Below, piece after piece: positions 41,681 to 53,500 of a DNA stretch of 64,000 nt. The stretch's first letter is position 1; the number at the start of each line of letters is the position of its first letter. Below the pieces are notes generated by a model that saw only the letters and a list, made by a program, of their open reading frames with translations, ran no database searches and was not told where the DNA came from. The stretch comes from Apteryx mantelli (taxonomy: Eukaryota; Chordata; Aves; Apterygiformes; Apterygidae): positions 637,501 through 701,500 of the forward strand of contig NC_089981.1 of NCBI RefSeq assembly GCF_036417845.1, written 5' to 3'. The position numbers and the translations under genes were made by a program.

Positions 41681-43500
41681 AATTTAAAGAAAAACAAAAA
41701 CCCTGCGTCCCGGTTCTGCCCGTTGTTTGTCTGCGAGTTGGAGGGGAGCGGAGAGGCCGAGGCCTGGGCTGGGGGGCCGCGGCTTCTGCAGCCGCTCCGG
41801 CCCGGGGGGCTTCCTCCGCCGGGTGGAGAGGAAGCGTGGGGCTTGGTCACATGCCTGGGCTCCCGTGCAGGAACCTGGCGGCGGCGGCGGGGAGCAGGCG
41901 GCAGCGGCCGCTCGTCCCCCACCCCGGCAGCGAGCCGAGCCGCGCCGCGCCGCGTCCTGCTGCTGCGTGCGGACGCGAGCGCTTTTTCCGCCTCTCTTCT
42001 CCCTGCGGTTTCCTTCGCCGTTGGAGGGCGAAGCTTTGCTGCTTCCACCCCCGCCGGAGATCAGCCTTTCTGAAGCGGTCGCCCGTTTTAGCGAGGCTTC
42101 CCTCTCCTCTCCCCCCGCCGGCCAAACCGCCTCTCCGCTCTCCTGCCCCGTAACGAGGCAGCGCACCCGCTCGTGTTTGCTTTGCAGCCGGGGCCGGCCC
42201 TGCCAGCGCCCCGCACAGCGGCTGGGACGGCTCCGGCACCGGCTCTGCTTGGAACGGGGTTTTACCTCCCGAAACGCACCGTCCAGTTGGCAGAGCCTTC
42301 CCCGGCTGCCGGCGATGCCGCGGTCCGACTGCTGGGGACGTCCGGCACCAGCTTGTGGGCTGCAAGAGCTCGCTGCTGGGACCGCACCGCAGCGGGATGC
42401 CTCCTTGCCTTTCCTTTGGGTTTCTCTTGCTGCAGCTGTCCCCTGCTACCCTTCAGACCATTTTGAGCCTGACCTTGGGCATAGCTGGGTCATTCCCCTC
42501 CTTTTTGGTGCGCAAAGTCATTTTGCTTCCAGACATCGTTACGAGGCGAGGCACGTAAAACACGGACGGAGGCAGCCTGGCCACCCCTCCCACGTAACCA
42601 GGGGTCTCTTCTCGGACTCAAACCGCCAGCCCCAGCAGGCCTGGGGCTGCCCTTTTGGCTGCGACGCGTGCTGTGTCCTGAGCCTCAGTCCGCCAGCGCT
42701 GCCCTGACCTCCTTTGGGCACCCTTCTCCTGCCCTGGGATCTCCTCCTCCTCCTCCTCCAAAAAAGCATCCCGTCAGAGGGAGCCGCCATACCTCCGGGC
42801 TGAATTTCCGAGTCGAGCAAGCTTTGGGGAGCGCCGTGCGCGGCGCTTGAATCCCGGTCCTCGCTTTCACTGAGCTGAGGGTCTGGTGGGCGACTCTGCC
42901 CCATCTCCAGCGGCTTCCACCGCCACCACCCGCAGCCTCTTTGCTGCCCGAGGACCGCCGCGGCCTCCCGGGAGCAGCCTATCCCTGGGGGCGGCCGAGC
43001 TGCTGCTGCCGGGTTTGCTTCAGCCAGCTAAAACGAAGCGAAACCGTGAGCTTCGTTAATCCTTCCCGCGTGGCTGTGCCCAGGCTCTCGCTCCCGTCCC
43101 GTCGCAGCCTGGCACGGCCCGCGTTTGCCTCCCCTCTCCCTGCTGGGACCTGCAAGGTGGCACGGGACCTCCTGCCCCTCCCCATGCTCCAAACTCCCTG
43201 GAAATGAGCTTTTCACAAGGATTTTTTTTTTTTCCTTCCCGTCCGTCAGCTGGACTCAATTTAAAGGCTGGGAGGAAGCTGGGAGCGGAGCTGGAGCAAG
43301 GATGGATTCGCCTGCCGCTTTTCGACAGCCTCGAAGGGCTGAGCCAGAGCGGCGCCAGCGCAAGGGCGCTACCTAACGCTCCCCCTCCGCCAGCCTCGGC
43401 GCCCCGGCTGGCCGCGCGTCCTGCCCCAGCCCCGGGGACCGGGCGGCCCTGCCGGGGACACGGTCGCGCGGGGCGGCTGCCTCAGCCCGGTGCGGCAGCT

Positions 43501-44260
43501 CACATGCACACACACACGGCATCTTGCATGGCGTCATACACACACACACACACACACACACGCACCCCCGGTGTGCCTCTCACCACCCTCCCTGTCTCTC
43601 TCTCACGCACCCCCACACCCGCACGCACACCTGGTATCACATACACACACTCCTGGTGTCTCACGCGCACAGTCAGACTCGGTGTGCCTCGCACACACAC
43701 GCACATGCACACACCCAGCGTCACACGCACTCGCACACACTCACACCTGGCGCCTCACAGGCCCACAGCCACACGCACAGTGTCTCCCTCCCACGGGCGC
43801 ACACGCTCTCACACCCGCTGTCACGCGCACGTGCGCGGTGTCTCACACGCATACATGGGGTTACACTCTCACACACACAGCGTCTCGCACAGGGTCACAC
43901 GTACACACACATCACGTACAGAGTCACACACACCCGGTGTCACTCTCTCTCACACACACACACACTCACACACCCGGTGTCACTCTCACACACGCTCCCA
44001 CTCACACACCCCGCGGTGCCCCGGCGCGGCGCGGCGGGCGGGCGGAGGCGGAAGGCGGCAGCAGCAGCGGCGGCGGCGGCGGCGGCGGGGGAGGGCCGAG
44101 GGCCGAGGGCCGCCCGGGCCCCGCCCGCTGCCCGCGCCGCCGCACCGGCACCCGCGCCGCGCCGCGCCGGGGGGACACGCACACCCGCACCCACCACACC
44201 ACACGCGCACACACACGCACACACACACGCACCCCACAACACTCACTCAGCGGCGCGCCA
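43501..44260. repeat. Degenerate CA-rich minisatellite/microsatellite
   Basis: Runs of CACACA interspersed with TCACACAC-CTGGTGTCTC-like units recur across 43501-44000, including a pure (CA)n run near 43536-43560. CA-rich sequence resumes at about 44170-44260 after a GC-rich (CGG)7 block. Confidence 0.8.
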
Positions 44261-44416
44261 CACCGCGCACACCCGCACGCAGCGCCCGCCGCCCGCCGCC
44301 ATGCCCCCGCGCCGCTGAGGGCCGCGCCGGGGCCGCCCGGGCCGAGGCCGCTCCCGCCGCCCCGGGGCCGCGCCGCCCGCCCGGGGCCGCCCGCGGGGCC
44401 GCGCCAGGCCTGGGCC

Positions 44417-44417
<1 letters not shown>

Positions 44418-44447
<30 letters not shown>
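44418..44447 (+). repeat. (CGG)10 in GRK2 5' leader
   Basis: Ten uninterrupted CGG triplets end 18 bp before the GRK2 start codon. Confidence 0.9.
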
Positions 44448-44462
44448 GGCGGGGGCCGCGGC

Positions 44463-44472
44463 AAGATGGCGG
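44463..44472 (+). promoter_or_regulatory. YY1-type motif overlapping GRK2 start codon
   Basis: AAGATGGCGG contains the start ATG; the motif matches the YY1 consensus AAnATGGCGG found just downstream of many transcription starts. Confidence 0.5.
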
Positions 44473-44578
44473 ACCTGGAGGCGGTGCTGGCCGACGTGAG
44501 CTACCTGATGGCCATGGAGAAGAGCAAGGCCACGCCGGCCGCCCGCGCCAGCAAGAAGATCCTGCTGCCCGAGCCCAG
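44466..44578 (+). CDS. GRK2: GRK2 exon 1
   Basis: Codes [19 protein letters not shown] to KKILLPEP plus two bases of Ser. Ser29 (PKC site in mammals) is present. Confidence 0.98.
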
Positions 44579-47500
44579 GTGAGGCAGCGCCGCCGCCGCC
44601 GCCCCCCGCGCCCCCGGTGCCCGGTGCCGCCCGCCGCTGCCCTCCTGCCCCCGCGGCGGGGCCTGCCGGGGCGCGGGTGGCCCACGCGTGTCGCCGGGGC
44701 CTGCCGGGGCCGAGCAGCGCGGGCGTGTGCCGGTGCGGCCCGCGGGCGCGAGCGGGGCTGGTGCGCAAGAGTGACCTGGCGTGTGCAAGAGTGCCCCGGT
44801 GGGTGCAAGAGTGACCTGGCCTGTGTGAGCGCGCCCCGGCGTGTGCAAGCGTGACCTGGCGTGTGCAAGAGTGCCCCGGCGTGCGCGAGCGGGACTGACC
44901 TCTGCGAGCGCGCCCCGATGCAGGGGGGGGATGTGCGTGACATGTGCAAGCGGGGCCTGGCGCGTGCAAGTGTGGCACAGGGCGTGCAGGTGGCGTGCCG
45001 CCTCTGCGAGCGCAGCCTGCGCAAGCAGGCCCTGGCGCGTGCAAGCAGCGTGCTGCGTGTGCAAGCAGGCCGCAGCGCGTGCAAAGCGTGGTGCGGCGTG
45101 TGCAAGCACGCCCTGGCACACGCAAGCGGGGCCCAGGCTGCGCAGGCAGCAGGCACAGGTGCAGCAAGGCACGTGCAAGCGTGGCAGAGCGCACGCAGGC
45201 GTTGTGCGAGCGGGGGGCCCTCGTGCGAGGGTGTCGCAGCATGCACGAGGGTGTCGCGGTGCATGCGAGCTCAGCACAGCATGTGCAAGCGTGAGCTTGG
45301 CCCGGGGCGTGCGAGCAGGGCCTAGCGCCGGTGGGGCGACGGGACATGGGGTGCCGGCCTGCGCCGCCACGGCCCGACTGGCCCCCAGCCTTTCCTGCTC
45401 CTCCAGTTCCCCTTTCTGTAGTTGCTGCGCGCGGGCCCGGCCATCCGCCTGCACAGGCGCACGCCCCGGCACACCTCTCCGGTACACATCCTTCCGGGCA
45501 CACACCTCTCCTGTGCACACACAGCCACACCTCTCCGGTACACCTCCTCCCAGGCACGCGGATGCGCGCGCGCGGGGGCAGATGGGGGCACGCACACACA
45601 CGTGCACTCGTGTCTACGCTCCCGCACAAGCATCCCCTGCGCACACCTGCACGCCTGTAAGCACGTCCTCGCTCACACCTCATGCACATGCATCCCCTCT
45701 CCTTCCGGGCACATCCACCAACGCACATGCACCGCTTGCACACAAAAACACACGTGCGCATGCAGATCTTGCACATGCACATGTGTGCACACACACGCAT
45801 ATCCTGCAAGGCACCTCTCCTACGCCTACCTCCCCAGGCACGCGTGCATGTGCAATCACACCCAACCGTGCATGCACGTGCATGCCCCCCTTGCCCATAG
45901 CCACAAACACACTGTCCCAACACCCGTGTCCCCTGCTGGACACACAAAATGCTGCACCTGGGCCCACGCATACGGTCCTGGAGCCGTGCATCTCCTGGAC
46001 AGGTGTGCACGTACACACACACACGTGTGCAAATGTACAGCCTGCACCGGGGCTGGGCTGCATGCACACGCCTGCTTGCGCGTGCACACACATGGTGCAC
46101 GGCTGGCACACGTGCGCATACTCGCACGTTGGCTCTGCTGACACACTTGCCCAGGCTCCCCCCTGCGCACACACACACACACACACACACACAGAGTTGT
46201 GGTGCTCTCTGCTGTGCGCACTGCCCCCACATGCATGTTGATCTCATGCACACCCGCACACCCCCGCCTGCCCACGCAACCTGCTTCACAACTTCCCTTT
46301 GCACGCCCGGCCTGCACAGGCGCCGGCGCACAGGCCAGCGCGCGCGCACAGTCGTGCCCATCACGCGCGCGGTACGGCCTGCAGCAAAGCCCGGCGCACA
46401 CGGCGCGCGGGGCACACGCGTCCTGCGCAACGCGCGGCCTGGTGTGCACAGCGGCAGCGCAACCGCAACACGTCCGGCCCCGGCATCCCAGTGTGGCCAC
46501 CTCCGGCATGCGCGCGTGTGCCTGTTGCACAAACACCCGCGGGTGCCAGCGTGCCGCCCCGCTCCTCCTGGGGGGCCGGGGGGGAGCCCAGGCGTCCTGC
46601 CTGGCTCACGCTGCCCCTCTCCGGCCACTCAACCCCACTTCCTTCCCGGCGCAGAGGCCGGGCATCCTTGTTCCCAGCCCCCCGCGCTCTCGCCGCCGGG
46701 CCTCGCTTCCCTTCCGGGTGTCAGGGAGGGACCCGGGTGTCCTGAGCTGACCGCGGCACCCGTGCGTTGTGCTTGGCTGCCGCGCTGCAGCCCTGCCTGC
46801 CTCGGTTTCCCTGGGGGGGCTCTGCTGGGCCTCGGATGCCTGGGTCCCCTCTCCCTGGCCCTCCCCACGTGGGGCACCCTGCGCCTGTCCCTTACTGGGG
46901 CCCAGCAGGGTGTCGCGGGGGGGGCAGAAGGGGAGGCGGGTGTGCGGGGCTCCCTGGGGACAAGCGTACAGGCGGGGTGGCCAGGGAGGGGACATGGGAG
47001 ATGCCTTGAAGGGGGGGATGGGGGGGGAGGCAGGACTGAGCCCGTCCGGCGTCTCCCCAGCATCCGCAGTGTTATGCAGAAGTACCTGGAGGACCGGGGG
47101 GAGGTGACCTTCGACAAGATCTTTGCGCAGAAGATCGGTGAGCTGGGGGGCCCGGGGGAGGGCGCGCGGCCCGGCGCCCACCCGCTGGGTGCACCCCTGC
47201 CAATTCGGGGCCGCCCGGGTGGGCTGGGGACAGGTCGGGGGGGGGGGAGGTGCAGCCGCTGGCGGTGCCGGGGGGCTGGACCGGGGGTCCCGGCCGGGGC
47301 AGGGTGGGCCGCGTGGCGTGTCCCCCGCCCTGTCACTTCCCCCCCCCCCCCCCCCCCCCCCCCCAGCACCAGCGCTAACCGGCCGGGGCAGGAAGCGCCT
47401 CTCACTTCCTCCCGCCCGGCGCTGGTGGTTTCCGGGCACGTCCGCCCCGCTGCAGCCCGCTCTGCGGTGCCAACCTCCGTCCCCGCGCTGCTGCCCCCCG

Positions 47501-50500
47501 CTGCAACCTGCCCCACGGCACTGCCCCGCGGCGGCCGTGCCCCGCAGCGCCCCGTCGCGTCCCCCGGCTGCCGGCTGTGCCGGCCGGCGTCCTTGCCTCA
47601 GCGGGTCCGTCGCCCTGCCGGACGCCCCGGGGCTGCTTCGCCCGCTTGGCGCGTCCCCGAGCCTGGCGTGGGGGGCAGGCGGCACGGGCAGGGGGTGGCC
47701 GTGCGCCCCGGTCTGGGGGCGGTGGGGCAGCGCGCTCTGCTGCGGGGCGGGCGGCTCTCACGCGGGCCATCTGCCCCTGCCAGGCTACCTGCTCTTCCGC
47801 GACTTCGCCCTCAACCAGGCAGAGGAGGCCAAACCCCTCGTGGAGTTTTATGAGGAGGTGAGACGGGGGGGACGTTCCCGGATGGACCCCGCCGGCTCGC
47901 GGGCTTGGGATGGGGCCAGAGCGGGATTCGGTAACTACGGTGCCCCGGGGATGTAGTTCCCACTGTGCCCAGCACGCGTAGTAGCCACTGTGCCCCGGGG
48001 ACGTGGCACCAAGGGCACACAGAGTAGCCAGGGGACGTGGTGCCCAGGGTGCCTGGGACGCGATAGCCAGGGTACACAGGGGATACGGTACCCAGGGTGC
48101 CCAAGGGGACAGCGTGCCCAAGGGACGTGGTGCCCAGGGTGCCCAAGGGGACAGCGTGCCCAAGGGACGTGGTGCCCAGGGTGCCCAAGGGGACAGCGTG
48201 CCCAAGGGACGTGGTGCCCAGGGTGCCCAAGGGGACAGCGTGCCCAAGGGACGTGGTGCCCAGGGTGCCTGGGACGCGATAGCCAGGGTACACAGGGGAT
48301 ACGGTGCCCAGGGTGCCCAAGGGGACAGCGTGCCCAAGGGACGTGGTGCCCAGGGTGCCCAAGGGGACAGCATGCCCAAGGGACGTGGTGCCCAGGGTGC
48401 CTGGGACGCGATAGCCAGGGTACACAGGGGATACGGTGCCCAGGGCGCCCAAGGGGACAGCGTGCCCAAGGGACGTGGTGCCCAGGGTGCCTGGGACGCG
48501 ATAGCCAGGGTACACAGGGGATACGGTGCCCAGCGCGCCCAAGGGGACAGCGTGCCCAAGGGACGTGGTGCCCAGGGTGCCTGGGATGCAATAGCCAGGG
48601 TACACAGGGGATACGGTGCCCAGGGCACCCGAGGGGACAGCGTGCCCAAGGGACGTGGTGCCCAGGGTGCCTGGGACGCGATAGCCAGGGTACACAGGGG
48701 ATACGGTGCCCAGCGTGCCCAAGGGGACAGCGTGCCCAAGGGACGTGGTGCCCAGGGTGCCCAAGGGGACAGCGTGCCCAAGGGACGTGGTGCCCAGGGT
48801 GCCTGGGACGCGATAGCCAGGGTACACAGGGGATACGGTGCCCAGGGCGCCCAAGGGGACAGCGTGCCCAAGGGACGTGGTGCCCAGGGTGCCTGGGACG
48901 CGATAGCCAGGGTACACAGGGGATACGGTGCCCAGCGCGCCCAAGGGGACAGCGTGCCCAAGGGACGTGGTGCCCAGGGTGCCTGGGATGCAATAGCCAG
49001 GGTACACAGGGGATACGGTGCCCAGGGCACCCGAGGGGACAGCGTGCCCAAGGGACGTGGTGCCCAGGGTGCCTGGGACGCGATAGCCAGGGTACACAGG
49101 GGATACGGTGCCCAGCGTGCCCAAGGGGACAGCATGCCCAAGGGACGTGGTGCCCAGGGTGCCTGGGACGCGATAGCCAGGGTACACAGGGGATACGGTG
49201 CCCAGCGTGCCCAAGGGGACAGCATGCCCAAGGGACGTGGTGCCCAGGGTGCCTGGGACGCGGCACCCAGGAGATGTGATAACCAAAGGGCGCGTGGGAT
49301 CTGGTTCCCATTTTGCCCGGGATGTGGTACCCGGAGGGCCTGGGGACGTGGTGGCCGGAGTACCAAGTGCCGGGGAGCTGCCTTGCCCAGGGCTGCGCCT
49401 GCCCCGTGGCGGGTGACGCCTGTGCCCCGCGGGGGGCGGGGGGAGCTGCGTACCCCCGTGGCAACGGGAGCTCGGCCCTTGCCAGATCAAGAAGTATGAG
49501 AAGCTGGACTCCGAGGAGGAGCGAGCCGCCCGGAGCCGCCACATCTTCGACCATTACATTATGAAGGAGCTGCTGGCCTGCTCCCATGTGAGTGCCGTGC
49601 CGGGCGGGTGCTGTACCCAGGGTGGGGTGCCCAGAGTGCTTGGGGGGGGGGGGGGACGTGCCCACCTACCCAGTGTGCCCAGGGCACATGGTACCCAGTC
49701 TCTTTGGGGGGGGGGGGGGGCTTCAAAACCACCATCAGCTCCATTGTGGGGGGGTGCTGAAACCACCACAGACCCAATTCCATGGGTGGGGTGTTGGTGT
49801 TCCACCAGTTCCCTCACTTGTGCAGCCCTCTCTGGCCCCTGTGGGAATGCCTGTCTCCAGTGCCCCCATCCGCTCTGCCCAGGAGTGACATGATCCCATC
49901 TTGCCTTGCAGCCCTTCTCCAAGAGCGCCACGGAGCATGTCCAGAGCCACCTGAGCAAGAAACAGGTGCCCCCAGACCTCTTCCAGGTGGGCATCGCCCG
50001 GGACAGGCCTGGGTCCCTGCCGCCTCTGGTACTCCGAGGGTTAATCCTTACAAGGGGCTGGCGAGAGGGTGTTGGGGGTTGGCAGGGACAGGGGCCCCTG
50101 GGGGTGGTAGTGGGCTCCCAGAGGATGTGGGGACCCCAAGGGATGGTGGTGGGGTCCCCAGGAGGTTGGCAGTGAGGGGGGATTGCTGGGGGTCTGCATG
50201 GGGTGGTAATCAGGTCCCTGGGGGCTGGCAGTGACAAAGGGACCTTAGGGTTGTGGGAGTCCTCAGTGAGCGGTGATTGAGACCCCAGAGATACAGGCGA
50301 CCTGGGCTGGCAGTGGCAAGGGGTCTTCAGGGATGGTGATGGGGTCCTTGGGGTGCTGGTTGTGATGGGGGTGCCAAGGGATGGTGATGTTGGGGAGACT
50401 GATACCAGAGATGCTGGTGACCCTGGGTGGCAGTAAGGTCACCAGGGGGCTGGCAGTGGCATGGAGTCCCTAAAGGGTGACAGTGGGAATATGGGAAATC

Positions 50501-53500
50501 CAAAGGGTAGAGGAGACCCCAAGTAATGATTGGAGACCCAAGGGGTACAGGTGACCCTGGGTGGCAGCGGGGACCCAGCACTGACCTCCGTGTTCCCCCA
50601 GCCCTACATTGAGGAGATCTGCCAGAACCTGCGTGGAGGCATCTTCCAGAAATTCATCGAGAGGTGAGATGGGGGGGACAGGCCTGCTGGCACTGGGGTG
50701 TCCTAGCCCACGCGGTGGCCAGGGTCTCGCAGCCAAGAGAGGGGGCTGGGGTACCTTCCTAGATAGGAGTTCCAAGGGTTCCCGGAGTCGGGATTCAGGG
50801 TGGGCCTTGTCATCCCCAGGGATCTCTCTGTCCCCGGAGTGGGGGTCCTGGGAGGTTTCTCTGTCTGCAGACGTGTCCCAGCATCCCTCTGTTGCCAGAT
50901 GGGTCTCGGAGATCTCTGCAGGGGCTCCACTTTTGCCCTCTCTCTGCTTCGTTGCAGTGACAAGTTCACGCGGTTCTGCCAGTGGAAGAACGTGGAGCTG
51001 AACATCCATGTGAGCGGGGACCCCTGTGCCAGGGGGCACCTCCAGGGCGTCTCCGGGGGCACTGCCAGGGCGGGAGGCGTGGGTCCCAGTCCCCCAGAGA
51101 GACGCGGACGCAGGGACAAGGCTGCCGCCCACGGCACTCCCCGCTCCTGATGGGGCAGCCTGGCGCAGGCACCCTCACGCCCCGCACGGGCCCCCTCGCG
51201 CGCACCCTGGGGCTCCCTCGCTCGCACGGCTGCGAGTTGCGCTTCCGCATCAACCCATGCTCGTGGGGACGCACAGAGCAGCCTCCACGTTCCTCCGTGT
51301 TCCCCACCGTCCACCACCACGCACACGCGCGCGCGGCTTCCCCGGCACGGCGGACCCCAAGGGACCCAGGCGTCTGGGGTAACGCCTGCCTCTCTCTCGC
51401 CTGCTCCAGCTGACCATGAACGACTTCAGCGTTCACCGCATCATCGGCCGCGGCGGCTTCGGGGAGGTCTACGGCTGCCGGAAAGCAGATACGGGCAAAA
51501 TGTAACGGGGGGGGGGGGACGCGTTGCCGTCGGGGGGGGGTGGAGGGATCTGCCTGTGGGGCCTGGGGCCGTGGTCCCACGGGCGGCCACGGAGCGGGGG
51601 GATGCAGCGGTGTTGCCGTGACAGCGGGCGGCAGGGGGATATGAAGTGTCACCATGGCTACGGCTCTCCGGGGGATACGTGGACGTCATGGGGGCCGTGG
51701 GCGGTAGCGGGATGCGATGATGTGGCTGTGGCCGCTCGTAGCGGAGGGACACGGTGGCCTGGCCGCCGTGGGCATGGCCGTGGGCAGGGGAGGGACACAG
51801 CGACGTGGCAGCGGGCGCTGGAGGAGGGTCGTGGGGCTGCAGCTGTGGGCAGCGGAGGAATACGGTAACACGGCTGTGAGCTGGGGAAGGAGGTGGCACC
51901 GTGGCTATGGGCAGAGGAGGGATGCGAGCGTGCAGCCATGTGTAGCAGAGGGACATGCTGTCATGTCATGGTGGAGGAGGGACACGGCAGTGTGGCGCTG
52001 GGCGGAGGAGGGATGTGGCATCGTGACTGTGGGCAGGGACAGTCCATGGCACCGTGGCCATGGGCAGCAGCAGGACCCTACAGGGACTCTTTGCCCCCAG
52101 GTACGCCATGAAGTGTTTGGACAAGAAACGCATCAAGATGAAGCAGGGCGAGACCTTGGCCCTCAACGAGCGCATCATGTTATCCCTCGTCAGCACCGGG
52201 GTGAGGCGCTGGGTCCGCTTGGCTGCCTGGGCATGGCGGTGGGGTGGGCATCCTGGGCACAGGCCACGGCACAGGATCCTCCCTCCGCGGGGAGGATCTG
52301 CTGGCGAGGGGAGGGTGTTCCCGGGGTGGCCGTTGGCACTGCGTGAGACCGCCTCTCCTACGTCAGGACTGCCCGTTCATCGTGTGCATGTCGTATGCCT
52401 TCCACACGCCTGACAAGCTCAGCTTCATCCTCGACCTCATGAATGGTGAGAGATCCCCAGCTCTGGTCCTGAGAGACCCCGTGGCTGACCCTGGTCCCTG
52501 CTGCCGTGGCTGATCCCCGTCCCCAGGGCCGTGGCTGCCCTGGTCCCCAGGGCCGTGGCCGACCTGATCCCCAGGCTCGGAGCCCCCTGGCTGCACCATG
52601 CCCGGGTCGTGGAGGGCGGCGCTGGGGTGACGGCTGGGTCCCTCTCGCCGCAGGGGGGGACCTGCACTATCACCTGTCTCAGCACGGCGTCTTCTCGGAG
52701 GCGGAGATGCGGTTCTATGCAGCCGAGATCATCCTGGGCCTGGAGCACATGCACAGCCGCTTCGTGGTGTATCGCGATCTCAAGGTGACCCCATGGGCAC
52801 CCATGGACTCTATGGGCACCCCCCAGGCACCCTGTGGGTACCCACGTACCCTGTTGGCACCCATGGACCCCATGGGTAATCCCAGGCATTCACAGACCCT
52901 GCAGGCAACCCCAGGCCCTACTGACAGCCCCGGACCCTGTAGGAACCCCCCATATCCCGTGGGCACCCATGCGCCTTGTGGGCACCCACAGACCCTGCAG
53001 GAACCCTCAGAGCCTATGGGCACTTCCCAAACCCTGTGGGCATCCCCAGGTGCCCCAGGTATCCCCAGAACTCGCAGGTACCCCCAAACACCACGGACAC
53101 TGCCGATCCTACAGGAACCCCCCAGGCCCTGTGGGCACCTCTTGATCCTATAGGTGTCCCAAGACCTCATGGGCACTCACGGATGCTGCAGGCAGTTCCG
53201 GGCCCCACAGACACCTCAGTCCTGTGGGCACCCCCAAATCCCACAGAGCACCAGCACCCCAGCTCGACCCACTTGGGCACCTCCTGCCTTGCTGCCCCAC
53301 CGTTCCCCTGGGCAGTGCTTGGGCTCAGGGATGGCACGGTGTCTCGGCAGCCAGCGAACATCCTTCTGGATGAATTCGGGCACGTCCGTATCTCAGACCT
53401 GGGCCTGGCCTGCGATTTCTCCAAGAAGAAGCCCCATGCCAGTGTGTAAGTGTGCCCCTAGCCTGCCCTGCCCAGCCCTGCCTGGCTGGCATGGTCCCTG

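Larger units (their letters stand above)
38769..41700 (+). other. KDM2A: KDM2A 3'UTR
   Basis: About 2.9 kb from the TAG to shortly after AATAAA at 41675. It holds A/T-rich runs near 39928-39990 and 41157-41190, a CpG-dense block at about 40780-41060, and a Pumilio element TGTAAATA at 41325-41332. The end is set by the poly(A) signal followed by a GT-rich stretch; no transcript evidence is available. Confidence 0.75.
41701..44465. promoter_or_regulatory. GRK2: KDM2A-GRK2 intergenic region and GRK2 CpG-island promoter
   Basis: GC- and CpG-rich throughout, with a CA-rich repeat at about 43501-44000 and 44170-44260 splitting the island. GC-box-like sequence (GGGGCGGGG near 44446-44455), (CGG)7 at 44068-44088 and (CGG)10 at 44418-44447 lie upstream of the ATG. 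I could not place the transcription start. Long open frames across this block lack family resemblance. Confidence 0.65.

Noticed and set aside
43204-44854. 430-450-codon open frames covering the CA repeat and GRK2 start
   Set aside because: They read His-Thr repeats from CACACA and are out of frame with the certain GRK2 start [13 protein letters not shown].
44247-46628. 793-codon minus-strand open frame over GRK2 exon 1 and intron 1
   Set aside because: Cys/Val/His-rich translation of GTG/CAC repeats, antisense to a definite exon.
47402-49544. Open frames of several hundred codons on both strands across GRK2 intron 3
   Set aside because: They are products of 42- and 90-bp tandem units, both multiples of three, and translate to short peptide repeats in several frames at once. 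GRK2 exons 3 and 4 splice cleanly across the region.
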